DNA of 64,000 nucleotides from Helicobacteraceae bacterium (GTDB lineage Bacteria; Campylobacterota; Campylobacteria; Campylobacterales; Sulfurimonadaceae), in assembly GCA_027038835.1 (NCBI GenBank), contig JALWGC010000012.1, forward strand, positions 51,294 through 115,293. Direction: 5' to 3'. Positions 40,365 to 47,803 of the stretch are shown piece after piece; position 1 is the first letter of the stretch; every line of letters begins with the position of its first letter. The translations under genes were made by a program, and so were the position numbers. Under the pieces are notes generated by a model. The model searched no databases, was not told where the DNA came from, and worked only from the letters and a program-made list of their open reading frames with translations.

Positions 40365-40610
40365 CTATATTTTTTTTGTAAATCCTTCTCCATCATCTAC
40401 AATTTCGATTGATTCTAAAATTTTTTCATTATCTTTTACATCTTTTTTATCAAAATCTAAAATATTGTAGTGAAAAATAATATCAATGTTTGTCGCATTT
40501 GCTTGTATGGCGTTAGTTACAGCTTCATATACAATCTGTTTGTAACTAACTTGTGGTAAATCATCTACAATAGCTTCTATAGTCGCAACAACTTTACCTT
40601 TACTTGTCAT
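40365..40610 (-). CDS. N-terminal fragment of the split GHKL ATPase-nuclease
   Basis: 81 residues from ATG 40610, which overlaps the end of the specificity gene by 11 nt. It has the N box and G1 box of a GHKL ATPase but stops before the G2 box, so on its own it cannot bind ATP normally. The stop follows directly after an A8 run. Confidence 0.6.
   Translation of the reverse strand: MTSKGKVVATIEAIVDDLPQVSYKQIVYEAVTNAIQANATNIDIIFHYNILDFDKKDVKDNEKILESIEIVDDGEGFTKKI
40370..40377 (-). repeat. A8 homopolymer tract at the frameshift point
   Basis: On the coding (minus) strand the zero-frame reading is ACA AAA AAA ATA TAG, which contains the classic slippery order A-AAA-AAA. Nine A residues, or a -1 slip, would join the two frames. 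Confidence 0.85.
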
Positions 40611-42519
40611 AGTATCTCTCCACTAGTTTCAATCCTGCTTCTTCATCTTGTTCTATCGCTGTTTCAACCGCTTGTTTGGCTAAATCAAGAAGTTTTTTCG
40701 ATTCTTTTTTTAATTGAAAAGAGCGTTGTATCTTCTGTTTAATTGTTTCTTGAGTTTGATGTTCTATCAATGGAATCTCAAGATTGTAAAACTCATCTTT
40801 GTTGATGGCTGTCAATATTGTACCTGAACAATTCTGTTTTAAAATCTGTTGAAAAATTTCGTTTTTAAACAGTGCTAAAAGTGTTTCCGAATTGATTTGT
40901 TTTGATTGTATCACATAAAATCCTGTAGAACATAGCAGATTGTCATCTGCTATATCGACTAAAGCAACTTTATCCAACGAACCCTCCACCGAAGAGACGA
41001 TAACATCGTTAAAAGAGACTTTTCTTCTTGCACGACTTGGTAAATTTTTACCTTTTTGGGTGGTAAAGCTTATAACTTCTCCTTCATTACCTAAGCTTGA
41101 GAGTTCTATATATTTGTATATAGTTTCGTTTTGAGGTTTGAAGTTTTTATCTTTTATCTCGCAGAGATTGGAGAGCTTATCAGATCCGTATTGTTTAATT
41201 TTTTTCAAAATCTCATCATATTTTGGCTGGTAATATTCACTGTCAAGACGCCCAGTTTTTTTAAAACTTGTGCTTAACAATTTTGTCGCTACATTTTCAT
41301 CACTCAACTTAAAATCTTTTAAATCAAGTTCTTCCACTAAAAGCTGTTGAGTTTGCGTGTAAAGCGTTTTACTTTGTTGTAAATTTTTATATGTTTTTTT
41401 TACTAATTTTTCTATTTGAAACTGCAATTTTTGAGAAAAAATCGGGATTTTTATCCTTTTTAATTCTTCAGCATTGACATTAGATTGATTTATAGAAATC
41501 CTTGCTCTTCTTTTAATATCTTGAATTCCATATTTAGTATTCAAAAAAACATTTAGAAATTCAGGTTTAATTATATTTTTAGGAACTAATTTAATTAGAT
41601 ATGAAGCAAAAATAAAATCTCTTTTATCCAACTTGTAATAAATTCCGGTTCTTCCAACAAATTCAAAGGAATTTGTTCTATTGAACAAAATATCACCATC
41701 ATTTAATATAAAAGTATCTTTTTCCGTTTCTGAAACCTGTGCATATTTAGTAACTTCAAAATCACAAAGCATATTATGAATTTCATTCATTCTGTATATA
41801 GGATAACCTATTTTACTATCATTCATACTGATAGAAATTCCATATTGAGAAAATTGCAAAATTTCTCCTATTTGTTTATATAATAATTTTGGATTCCTAT
41901 AAGGTTTTTGTGTAACAAACTCACTATCAAGCCTAAAATCCACACTTTCTTCTACAACTTCGCTAAACTTCAAAACCGAAAATTCTAAATCTTTATGATA
42001 CACTTCAAGCAGTTTTAATATGTTTCTTGATAGAATAGCATCAGCCCCAAGCGATAGAGTGGCTTCGTGCTGCGGTTCGCTGAAAGCCGACACCGCCGAA
42101 AAACTGTCGGCTGGGGATATAATTTCCCCTTTTTCATAGATTCTATTTACAACTTTGTTTAGTTTGACTTGATGTGAACTTATCACTACATTTTCATCTT
42201 CTATATCCACTACTACAGAGGTAAAGTATATCTCTTTATCAAGCAAAAAAGATTTTACAAACAGCATACCGCCATTTTTATCTTTTACGATAAACAGAGG
42301 GTTTTTAAGCGTGCTTTGTATAAGAGGAATGTATCTTTCTCTTTTTTTTTCTTGTAACTTTTGGAGCTGATTTTGACCGAATTTCACCTCTCCTATCGGT
42401 GTTTTGATGCTCTTTTTGAAATCGACTCTCTCATTTGCATCTACTTTTGTTATATATCTTTTTAAAATCTTTTTTACTATCGCTTTAAAGTAAATCCTTT
42501 TTTTGGGTTTGATCGACAA
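40600..42519 (-). CDS. HsdS-like specificity subunit with N-terminal phage-type PBECR-like nuclease domain
   Basis: The 639-residue protein has two target-recognition domains (~165-390 and ~420-620), each ending in a helical spacer (QFQIEKLVKKTYKNLQQSKTLYTQTQQLLVEELDL; QETIKQKIQRSFQLKKESKKLLDLA), as in type I/IIB specificity subunits. Unusually, residues ~1-155 precede them: GEVKFGQNQLQKLQEKKRERYIPLIQ then NPLFIVKDKNG, LFVKSFLL and TSVVVDIEDENVVISSH. I recognise this as close to the phage barnase/EndoU/colicin/RelE-like (PBECR) domains of polyvalent phage proteins. It overlaps the methylase gene by 35 nt and the GHKL gene by 11 nt. Confidence 0.8.
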   Translation of the reverse strand: MSIKPKKRIYFKAIVKKILKRYITKVDANERVDFKKSIKTPIGEVKFGQNQLQKLQEKKRERYIPLIQSTLKNPLFIVKDKNGGMLFVKSFLLDKEIYFTSVVVDIEDENVVISSHQVKLNKVVNRIYEKGEIISPADSFSAVSAFSEPQHEATLSLGADAILSRNILKLLEVYHKDLEFSVLKFSEVVEESVDFRLDSEFVTQKPYRNPKLLYKQIGEILQFSQYGISISMNDSKIGYPIYRMNEIHNMLCDFEVTKYAQVSETEKDTFILNDGDILFNRTNSFEFVGRTGIYYKLDKRDFIFASYLIKLVPKNIIKPEFLNVFLNTKYGIQDIKRRARISINQSNVNAEELKRIKIPIFSQKLQFQIEKLVKKTYKNLQQSKTLYTQTQQLLVEELDLKDFKLSDENVATKLLSTSFKKTGRLDSEYYQPKYDEILKKIKQYGSDKLSNLCEIKDKNFKPQNETIYKYIELSSLGNEGEVISFTTQKGKNLPSRARRKVSFNDVIVSSVEGSLDKVALVDIADDNLLCSTGFYVIQSKQINSETLLALFKNEIFQQILKQNCSGTILTAINKDEFYNLEIPLIEHQTQETIKQKIQRSFQLKKESKKLLDLAKQAVETAIEQDEEAGLKLVERYYDK

Positions 42520-44494
42520 AACTTAATGCCTCATTCTTTGCAAATTCTAAAAAAGCTTCAGCTATTCCATCAGGTGTTTTCGTGCCATCTTTAAGAGCGA
42601 TACTATAGAGATCATGATCAACGACAAGATGATTGTGTATATCGAGTTTATAGCTACCGTCTTCATTTTTTAGGTAGATTTTTTCTCCACTATTATCTTT
42701 ACTTGGTTTTTTCATCGTTGCAAAGAAAATCGGATAGTCCTCTTTTTTTGGACAAAGTTTGTCATCCCATTTTTGGACAAATAAAACGCTTGTTTTTGTT
42801 CCCGTATGAGGCTTAAAAACATTACCATGGAGTCCAACTACTGCCAAAATGCGACAATGTTCACTTATGAAGTCTCTTAAATGTTTATCACTAGCATTAT
42901 TGAATCTTCCTTGTGGCAAAACTATAGCCATTCGCCCACCCGGCTTTAGAAACTGCAAATTTCGCTCTATAAAGAGGATATCTCTACCCACTTTAGTTTG
43001 CCATTTTCCATTTGGCTTTTTGCCGAGTTCATATTTACTTAGTATCCTGCTTTCTTTGATATCTCCGGCAAAAGGGGGATTTGCCATCAGGATGTCAAAG
43101 TTAAACTCTTTATTTGAACTTTTATCTTTTTTCAACTTCCTTAGTCGTCTCCACCCTTCAAAGTATTTATCTTGCCATGACTCATCCTCCGTTTTTTCAC
43201 CCCACCTCTCATAGTCCAAAGTATTAAGGTGCAAAACATTTGTGTGCCCGTCACCTGCAATGATGTTCAGCATCCTTGCAACACGCACTGTTTTCTCATC
43301 AAAATCTATACCAAATATTTTTTCTTTTGCATAATCAAGTATGCGCGGATTATCAGAAGTTGCTATAAGATCGTTTTCTAGCCCAAGCTCTTGACATATC
43401 TCCTCTTTTATATGCAAAAAGCTATGAAGCGGAAAACCGCAACTGCCGCTTGCGGTATCTATCATGTACTCATCTTCTTGAGGGGAAAGCATCTTTACAC
43501 ACATATCTATCACATAGCGTGGAGTGAAGAACTGTCCTTTCTCCCCTTTGCTTGTCTTGTTAATAAGATATTCAAATGCATCATCTATCACTTCAAAATT
43601 GGAGTTGAAAAACTTTACATCTTGCAAAGAACTTACACTTATCGCCAAATGCGAAGGACTAAGCTCAATCCGACTATCATCGCTAAAGATCCCTTGCCAC
43701 TTCTTTTTTGCACTGTCGAAGATAGTTTGTATCTTCTCTTTTAACTCTGCATCGCTTTCACCGTAATCTCGAAACTCCAGATGCGGCATTCTTCCGCTTT
43801 TGTTTTGCCATTCATCAAAAAGTTTGATGTAAATGAGTTTGAAAACCTCCTCAAAAACATCAACACCTGCATTTGCCAAGACCTCATCTTCCATATCCAA
43901 GATAACATCTTTCAAACTTGTACCGTGCCTAAGTTTGTCTATCTTTTCAAGTTCCGCAAAATCAACTCTTTTTTCCAAAATATCTCTTAAAGATTGGTTC
44001 TCTTTTGGAATATCGGGTATGTGTTCAAAGTAGTTTGGATCTTTTCTATGAAAATACTCTATCTGGCTTCCGTTTGTCCAAACGGCTATTTTCGCTCCTG
44101 TTGCATGAGTATAACTTTTTAACTGCTCTTTTCCATCTTTGAGCTTTGGTTTTTTTAACTCTACAATGATATCTATAGCAGTAGTATCTATCTTACTAAA
44201 AATGACGATATCAGCTCTTTTTACCTCTCGTCCAAAATGTACAGGATACTCCACTTGCATCCTCTCAAAAGGATAGCCGTATTCATTATGAAGTTTAGCT
44301 ATGTAGAGTTGTCGCACGACCTCTTCGGGAGTCAGCTTGATTTCTTTATTTCGTACAAGGCACTTTACATATGGGGCAGGAGCATTTCTTTGTTCTTTTT
44401 CGATTATTTTTTTTTCTAAAGCTTCTATATAATCACTATGTTCAAATTGGGTCAGTTTATAACTTGAATCTTGAAGAATCTCACTTATTTTCAT
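42485..44494 (-). CDS. Restriction-methylation fusion subunit (nuclease plus N6-adenine methyltransferase), BcgI/type IIB-like
   Basis: A 669-residue protein with an HsdR-N-like nuclease domain (Asp95, then Glu112 and Lys114 in IIVELKKPKL), a helical HsdM-N-like region, and an N6-adenine methyltransferase core with motif I DTASGSCGF at 346-354 and motif IV NPPF at 472-475. With a separate specificity subunit and no helicase-translocase gene, this resembles type IIB enzymes such as BcgI, which cut on both sides of their site. The ATG at 44494 with CGGATG before it is chosen; the frame extends 31 codons upstream through promoter sequence. First gene of the defence operon. Confidence 0.85.
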   Translation of the reverse strand: MKISEILQDSSYKLTQFEHSDYIEALEKKIIEKEQRNAPAPYVKCLVRNKEIKLTPEEVVRQLYIAKLHNEYGYPFERMQVEYPVHFGREVKRADIVIFSKIDTTAIDIIVELKKPKLKDGKEQLKSYTHATGAKIAVWTNGSQIEYFHRKDPNYFEHIPDIPKENQSLRDILEKRVDFAELEKIDKLRHGTSLKDVILDMEDEVLANAGVDVFEEVFKLIYIKLFDEWQNKSGRMPHLEFRDYGESDAELKEKIQTIFDSAKKKWQGIFSDDSRIELSPSHLAISVSSLQDVKFFNSNFEVIDDAFEYLINKTSKGEKGQFFTPRYVIDMCVKMLSPQEDEYMIDTASGSCGFPLHSFLHIKEEICQELGLENDLIATSDNPRILDYAKEKIFGIDFDEKTVRVARMLNIIAGDGHTNVLHLNTLDYERWGEKTEDESWQDKYFEGWRRLRKLKKDKSSNKEFNFDILMANPPFAGDIKESRILSKYELGKKPNGKWQTKVGRDILFIERNLQFLKPGGRMAIVLPQGRFNNASDKHLRDFISEHCRILAVVGLHGNVFKPHTGTKTSVLFVQKWDDKLCPKKEDYPIFFATMKKPSKDNSGEKIYLKNEDGSYKLDIHNHLVVDHDLYSIALKDGTKTPDGIAEAFLEFAKNEALSFVDQTQKKDLL

Positions 44495-44531
44495 TGTAAC
44501 ATCCGTTGGACTTTTTACAAAATTGTAACAT
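44493..44531 (-). promoter_or_regulatory. Promoter of the defence operon with a duplicated 10-nt element
   Basis: The minus-strand TACAAT (44522-44527) is the likely -10 box. ATTGTAACAT (plus strand) occurs exactly twice, at 44493-44502 over the start codon and at 44522-44531 over the -10 box, 29 nt apart. This arrangement would suit an autoregulatory binding protein, but no controller gene is seen. Confidence 0.45.
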
Positions 44532-44576
44532 AAGATTATGTTTGTGTGGATTTTGTTTGCAAAAAGCCTCGCGGCA

Positions 44577-46715
44577 TCAGCCGCCAAGCACTACCAATGA
44601 AACCCTATACGCCATAAACGCCATCACGTACGCCGCTACCGAAGTGAACACCAACAAATAGAAAAAGTACTTGATATGCCCCGCTTCTTTGGTGAAAACT
44701 ACCGACGCCGCCAAACATGGCAAATATATCATGATGACGACTATGAACGCGATAGCGGATGGAAGGGGTATTTGCTCTTTTATGCGGTCTTTGAGCGAAC
44801 TTGTCGCTTCGTCAACCTCATCCCCAAGCGAATAAAGCACCCCAAGTGTCGAAACCACCACCTCTTTGGCGGCAAGCCCCGCTTGTAGTGCTACGTTCAT
44901 TTTCCAATCGAGCCCAAGCGGCTCCACAAGCGGTTCGGTAAACTTACCGACACGTCCAAGGTAGCTGTCGGCAAGAAGCGCTTCGCCAAGTTCGTTTTGG
45001 AGTTTGTGTTTTGCTTCTTGGGTACTTGCTTGTTCTATTTTCGCGTTGTAGAACTCTTCGATTTTACTATCATGGGGATAATTGCTCAAAAACCAGATCA
45101 AAACCGTCGCACCGGCAATGAACGTCCCCGCTTTTTTAAGATACATCCACGTTTGCGTATAAACGTTGTGCCATACAAGCTTGAAGCTTGGCAAGCGGTA
45201 TTTCGGCATCTCCATGACAAAAGGCTCGTCTATCCCTTTGAAAGCGGTAAGTTTGAGCACTTTTGCCGCAAGAAGACCCAAAAGAGCACCGGAAATATAG
45301 ATGATAAAAAGCACCGTTCCACTCATCTCTTCGGGGAAAAACGCTCCGGCAAACAGTACATACACCGGCAATCTTGCCCCACAACTCATAAACCCTATGA
45401 TAAAAAGCGTCAGCAGTCTGTCCCGGTCGTTTTTCAAAATCCTTGCACTCATATACGCCGGAATCGAACATCCAAACCCGGTAACAAGGGGGATGAAGCT
45501 TTGCCCATGGAGTCCGAATTTATGAAAAATCCCATCGAGCAAAAACGCCACACGACTCATATATCCCGTCGTTTCGAGCAAAGTTATACCGATAAAAAGG
45601 ATGATGATGTTTGGGGTAAAAAGCACTACCGCGCCAACCCCGCCTATAAGACCGTCCACTACAAGGGAGCGGATATCGTCGTTTTGGATGGTGTTTCCAA
45701 CCACATCGCCCATCCAGCCGAAAAAACTGTCGATGTAGTCCATCGGAACCGCACCGAGAGTGAACGTAAGCTGAAAAAGCGCCCACATGAAAAACAGGAA
45801 AATCGGTATCCCAAAAACAGGATGAATCAAAATATCGTCTATCTTTTCGGTAAGTGTTTTTTCCCTTTTTGGCGCGTTTATTTTCACTGTTTCTGCCAAA
45901 ATTCCCCGAATGAAGCTTGCATATTCTTCGGCGAACGCCTCTTTGATGTCGTCTGTGTCGTGGTGGAGTTCTATGTGGCGTTTAGCCTCCAAAACGACCG
46001 GTTGAAGCTCGATCCAAATCGGCTTTTTACGGATCATATTGTAAACCGTTTCGTTCCCCTTCAAAAGGTTTATGGCGAGGTCTCTTTTGGAATATTCAAG
46101 TTCGCAATGGTGGTTTTTGAGAAATTTCAAGATATTTTCTATCTCCTCCTCCACCGCTTCGCTAAAGACAAGTTTGGGTTCTTTTCGCTCTTGGTCGTAT
46201 GTCTGGATGACCGTCTTCAAAAGAGTCTCTATCCCCTCTTTCGTCGCGGCGGAAGTCTTGATACACGGCACGCCCAAAAGCTCGCTCATGTACTTGGCAT
46301 CTATCTCGATCCCCTCTTTTTTCGCCTCGTCACTCATGTTAAGCGCTATGACCACCTTCTTGCCCATCGTCAAAAGTTCGGAGGTAAGCTGGAAGTTCTT
46401 CTCCAAGTTCGTCGAATCGACGACGTTGATGATGACGTCGTACTCTTGATTACACAAAAAATCATGCGTTACGCGCTCTTCGATAGTGTAGTCGGTAAAC
46501 GCGTATGTCCCGGGCAAATCGACAACGGTGAAATGGTAATCTTCATAATCGAACAGCACTTCGGTTTTCTCCACCGTTACGCCGGAGAAATTTCCGACAT
46601 GCAAGTGAGCGTTGGAGATGGAGTTGATAAGCATACTTTTACCGACGTTGGGCTGCCCGACAAGTGCGACCGTTATGTGTTTCGCCGTTACGGGGCAAGC
46701 TTTTGGCGTATTCAT
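44577..46715 (-). CDS. feoB: Ferrous iron transport protein B
   Basis: Inner-membrane Fe(II) importer of 712 residues. The cytosolic G domain has GQPNVGKSML, FSGVTVEKTE and DLPGTYAF; a helical linker follows; then the membrane domain with two Gate motifs (around GFGCSIPAYMSARIL and AGLAAKEVVVSTLG). It overlaps feoA by 4 nt (ATGA). Regulation by Fur is likely from the box upstream of feoA. Confidence 0.96.
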   Translation of the reverse strand: MNTPKACPVTAKHITVALVGQPNVGKSMLINSISNAHLHVGNFSGVTVEKTEVLFDYEDYHFTVVDLPGTYAFTDYTIEERVTHDFLCNQEYDVIINVVDSTNLEKNFQLTSELLTMGKKVVIALNMSDEAKKEGIEIDAKYMSELLGVPCIKTSAATKEGIETLLKTVIQTYDQERKEPKLVFSEAVEEEIENILKFLKNHHCELEYSKRDLAINLLKGNETVYNMIRKKPIWIELQPVVLEAKRHIELHHDTDDIKEAFAEEYASFIRGILAETVKINAPKREKTLTEKIDDILIHPVFGIPIFLFFMWALFQLTFTLGAVPMDYIDSFFGWMGDVVGNTIQNDDIRSLVVDGLIGGVGAVVLFTPNIIILFIGITLLETTGYMSRVAFLLDGIFHKFGLHGQSFIPLVTGFGCSIPAYMSARILKNDRDRLLTLFIIGFMSCGARLPVYVLFAGAFFPEEMSGTVLFIIYISGALLGLLAAKVLKLTAFKGIDEPFVMEMPKYRLPSFKLVWHNVYTQTWMYLKKAGTFIAGATVLIWFLSNYPHDSKIEEFYNAKIEQASTQEAKHKLQNELGEALLADSYLGRVGKFTEPLVEPLGLDWKMNVALQAGLAAKEVVVSTLGVLYSLGDEVDEATSSLKDRIKEQIPLPSAIAFIVVIMIYLPCLAASVVFTKEAGHIKYFFYLLVFTSVAAYVMAFMAYRVSLVVLGG

Positions 46716-46936
46716 ACCCTCTCCACTTCTACCGTTTTGGCTTCTTCTTTTCTCAATGCGAGTTTCATTTTCCCCGCTTCTATTTCGATCGTGCTTTTTG
46801 CGGGAGCGACCGCCAAAACTTTGACATGCGCTCCTTTCATAACACCAAACGAAATCAATCGACGTTTCAAATCGCTCGAAGCGGTCAATTTTTTTACAAC
46901 CGCTTCCTCACCGATATCAAGCTCTATCAAATTCAT
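46712..46936 (-). CDS. feoA: Ferrous iron transport protein A
   Basis: A 74-residue SH3-like protein that helps FeoB. ATG at 46936 (MNLIELDIGEEAVV) is well placed after AGGGGC; an earlier in-frame start at 46975 would extend into AT-rich leader. The segment LKRRLISFGVMKGAHVKVL is typical of FeoA. Confidence 0.92.
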   Translation of the reverse strand: MNLIELDIGEEAVVKKLTASSDLKRRLISFGVMKGAHVKVLAVAPAKSTIEIEAGKMKLALRKEEAKTVEVERV

Positions 46937-47018
46937 AAAAGCCCCTAAAATCATCTGAATTAATATATATTTCAAATATCTGCCCGAATAGTACTACAAA
47001 ACTTCTTAGATCGAACTT

Positions 47019-47037
47019 AATAATGATAACAGTTATC
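47019..47037. promoter_or_regulatory. Fur-box-like palindrome between feoA and pssA
   Basis: AATAATGATAACAGTTATC matches the classic 19-bp Fur box at 15 positions. It lies about 83 nt upstream of the feoA start and 66 nt upstream of the divergent pssA start. Control of feoAB is the obvious reading. A possible feoA -10 (TACTAT, minus) lies near 46988-46993. Confidence 0.6.
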
Positions 47038-47102
47038 AAGAGTATCTTCGCAGTTTATCTTTCCTTGTTACAATTCCATAACGATATATAAGGATAGATT
47101 CG

Positions 47103-47660
47103 ATGAAAAGCTTTCTCTACAATCCCGCTTCCCATTTCAACCTTGCCAACCTTTTTACATTTGTCAACATCACTTCAGGTCTGCTTGCGACATACTTCAT
47201 AACCCAAAACAACTTCACACTCGCTATCGTGTTGGCTTGGATTGGAGGAGCAGCCGACATTTTCGATGGAAAAATCGCTCGCAAATACAACCTCTCCAAT
47301 GAATTCGGTATCCAGCTTGATAGTTTTGCCGATTTTTTGAGTTTCGTTCTCGTTCCCGTTTTTCTTATCTTCCAAGCGGTTTATTCCTCGCTTGACGGGA
47401 TGACGCTTTTCTTAGCCGGAGTCGTTAGCATCTACTACGTTATCAGCGGTCTAAGACGCCTTATACAGTTCAACATCAACGCCGATGCGGGAAGTGTAGA
47501 GAAGTTTTTCGTAGGTGTTCCCACCCCGCTTGGTGCTATCTTGTTGTGGCTTGTCTATCTGGCGAACGCTTATGGCATTGTCTCCGCCGGAAGTGTCATG
47601 GTAGCGATGGTTCTCATCGGTTGGAGTCTCAATTCGAAACTCAAAGTACCCCATCCTTAA
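47103..47660 (+). CDS. pssA: CDP-diacylglycerol--serine O-phosphatidyltransferase
   Basis: Membrane enzyme that makes phosphatidylserine, precursor of phosphatidylethanolamine. The 185-residue protein has the CDP-alcohol phosphotransferase motif DG-x2-AR-x8-G-x3-D-x3-D (DGKIARKYNLSNEFGIQLDSFAD) and several membrane helices; LFTFVNITSGLLA and FVGVPTPLGAILL favour PssA over PgsA. It is shorter than the ~235-residue enzymes, ending after SLNSKLKVPHP. AAGGAT precedes the ATG. Confidence 0.83.
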   Translation: MKSFLYNPASHFNLANLFTFVNITSGLLATYFITQNNFTLAIVLAWIGGAADIFDGKIARKYNLSNEFGIQLDSFADFLSFVLVPVFLIFQAVYSSLDGMTLFLAGVVSIYYVISGLRRLIQFNINADAGSVEKFFVGVPTPLGAILLWLVYLANAYGIVSAGSVMVAMVLIGWSLNSKLKVPHP

Positions 47661-47803
47661 AGTAATCGCACACTTTCAATTGAAATTTTGCTTACTTTAG
47701 ATACACTTCCACATAAATTTTAAATCGAGTGTTTTTTGCTCAAGTCATGTGTTTTTCAAAATATATTGCTTTGTTGGGTAGAAAAGACTCAAGAAGGTAA
47801 TAG

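Larger units (their letters stand above)
38797..40610 (-). pseudogene. GHKL/MORC-like ATPase with PD-(D/E)XK-type C terminus, split by a frameshift at A8
   Basis: Two adjacent frames make one protein of about 600 residues if one base is added in the A8 tract at 40370-40377. The first (40365-40610) gives the GHKL N box EAVTNAIQANA and G1 box IVDDGEGF, then stops at TAG. The second continues at once with NIEAFKEYKTKNK, the G2 box GCKGVGRF and the rest. The C-terminal half has a nuclease-like DIVVIELKRP preceded by RPDLL. GHKL/MORC-type ATPases of this kind occur in restriction loci. A -1 ribosomal slip on A-AAA-AAA, transcript slippage, or a phase-variable tract could restore the protein; sequencing error is also possible. 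Confidence 0.75.

Noticed and set aside
42085..42112. Inverted repeat AGCCGACA/TGTCGGCT in a GC-richer patch inside the specificity gene
   Set aside because: First taken for an inserted palindromic element, but the patch encodes the linker after the PBECR-like domain and stays in frame; a domain junction explains it better.
44997..46958. Long open frame (653 codons) antisense to feoB
   Set aside because: Same reason; Arg/His/Phe-rich antisense translation with no family resemblance.
46970..47018. Feo leader as a riboswitch
   Set aside because: The stretch is AT-rich without paired structure; the Fur-like box is a sufficient explanation for iron control.
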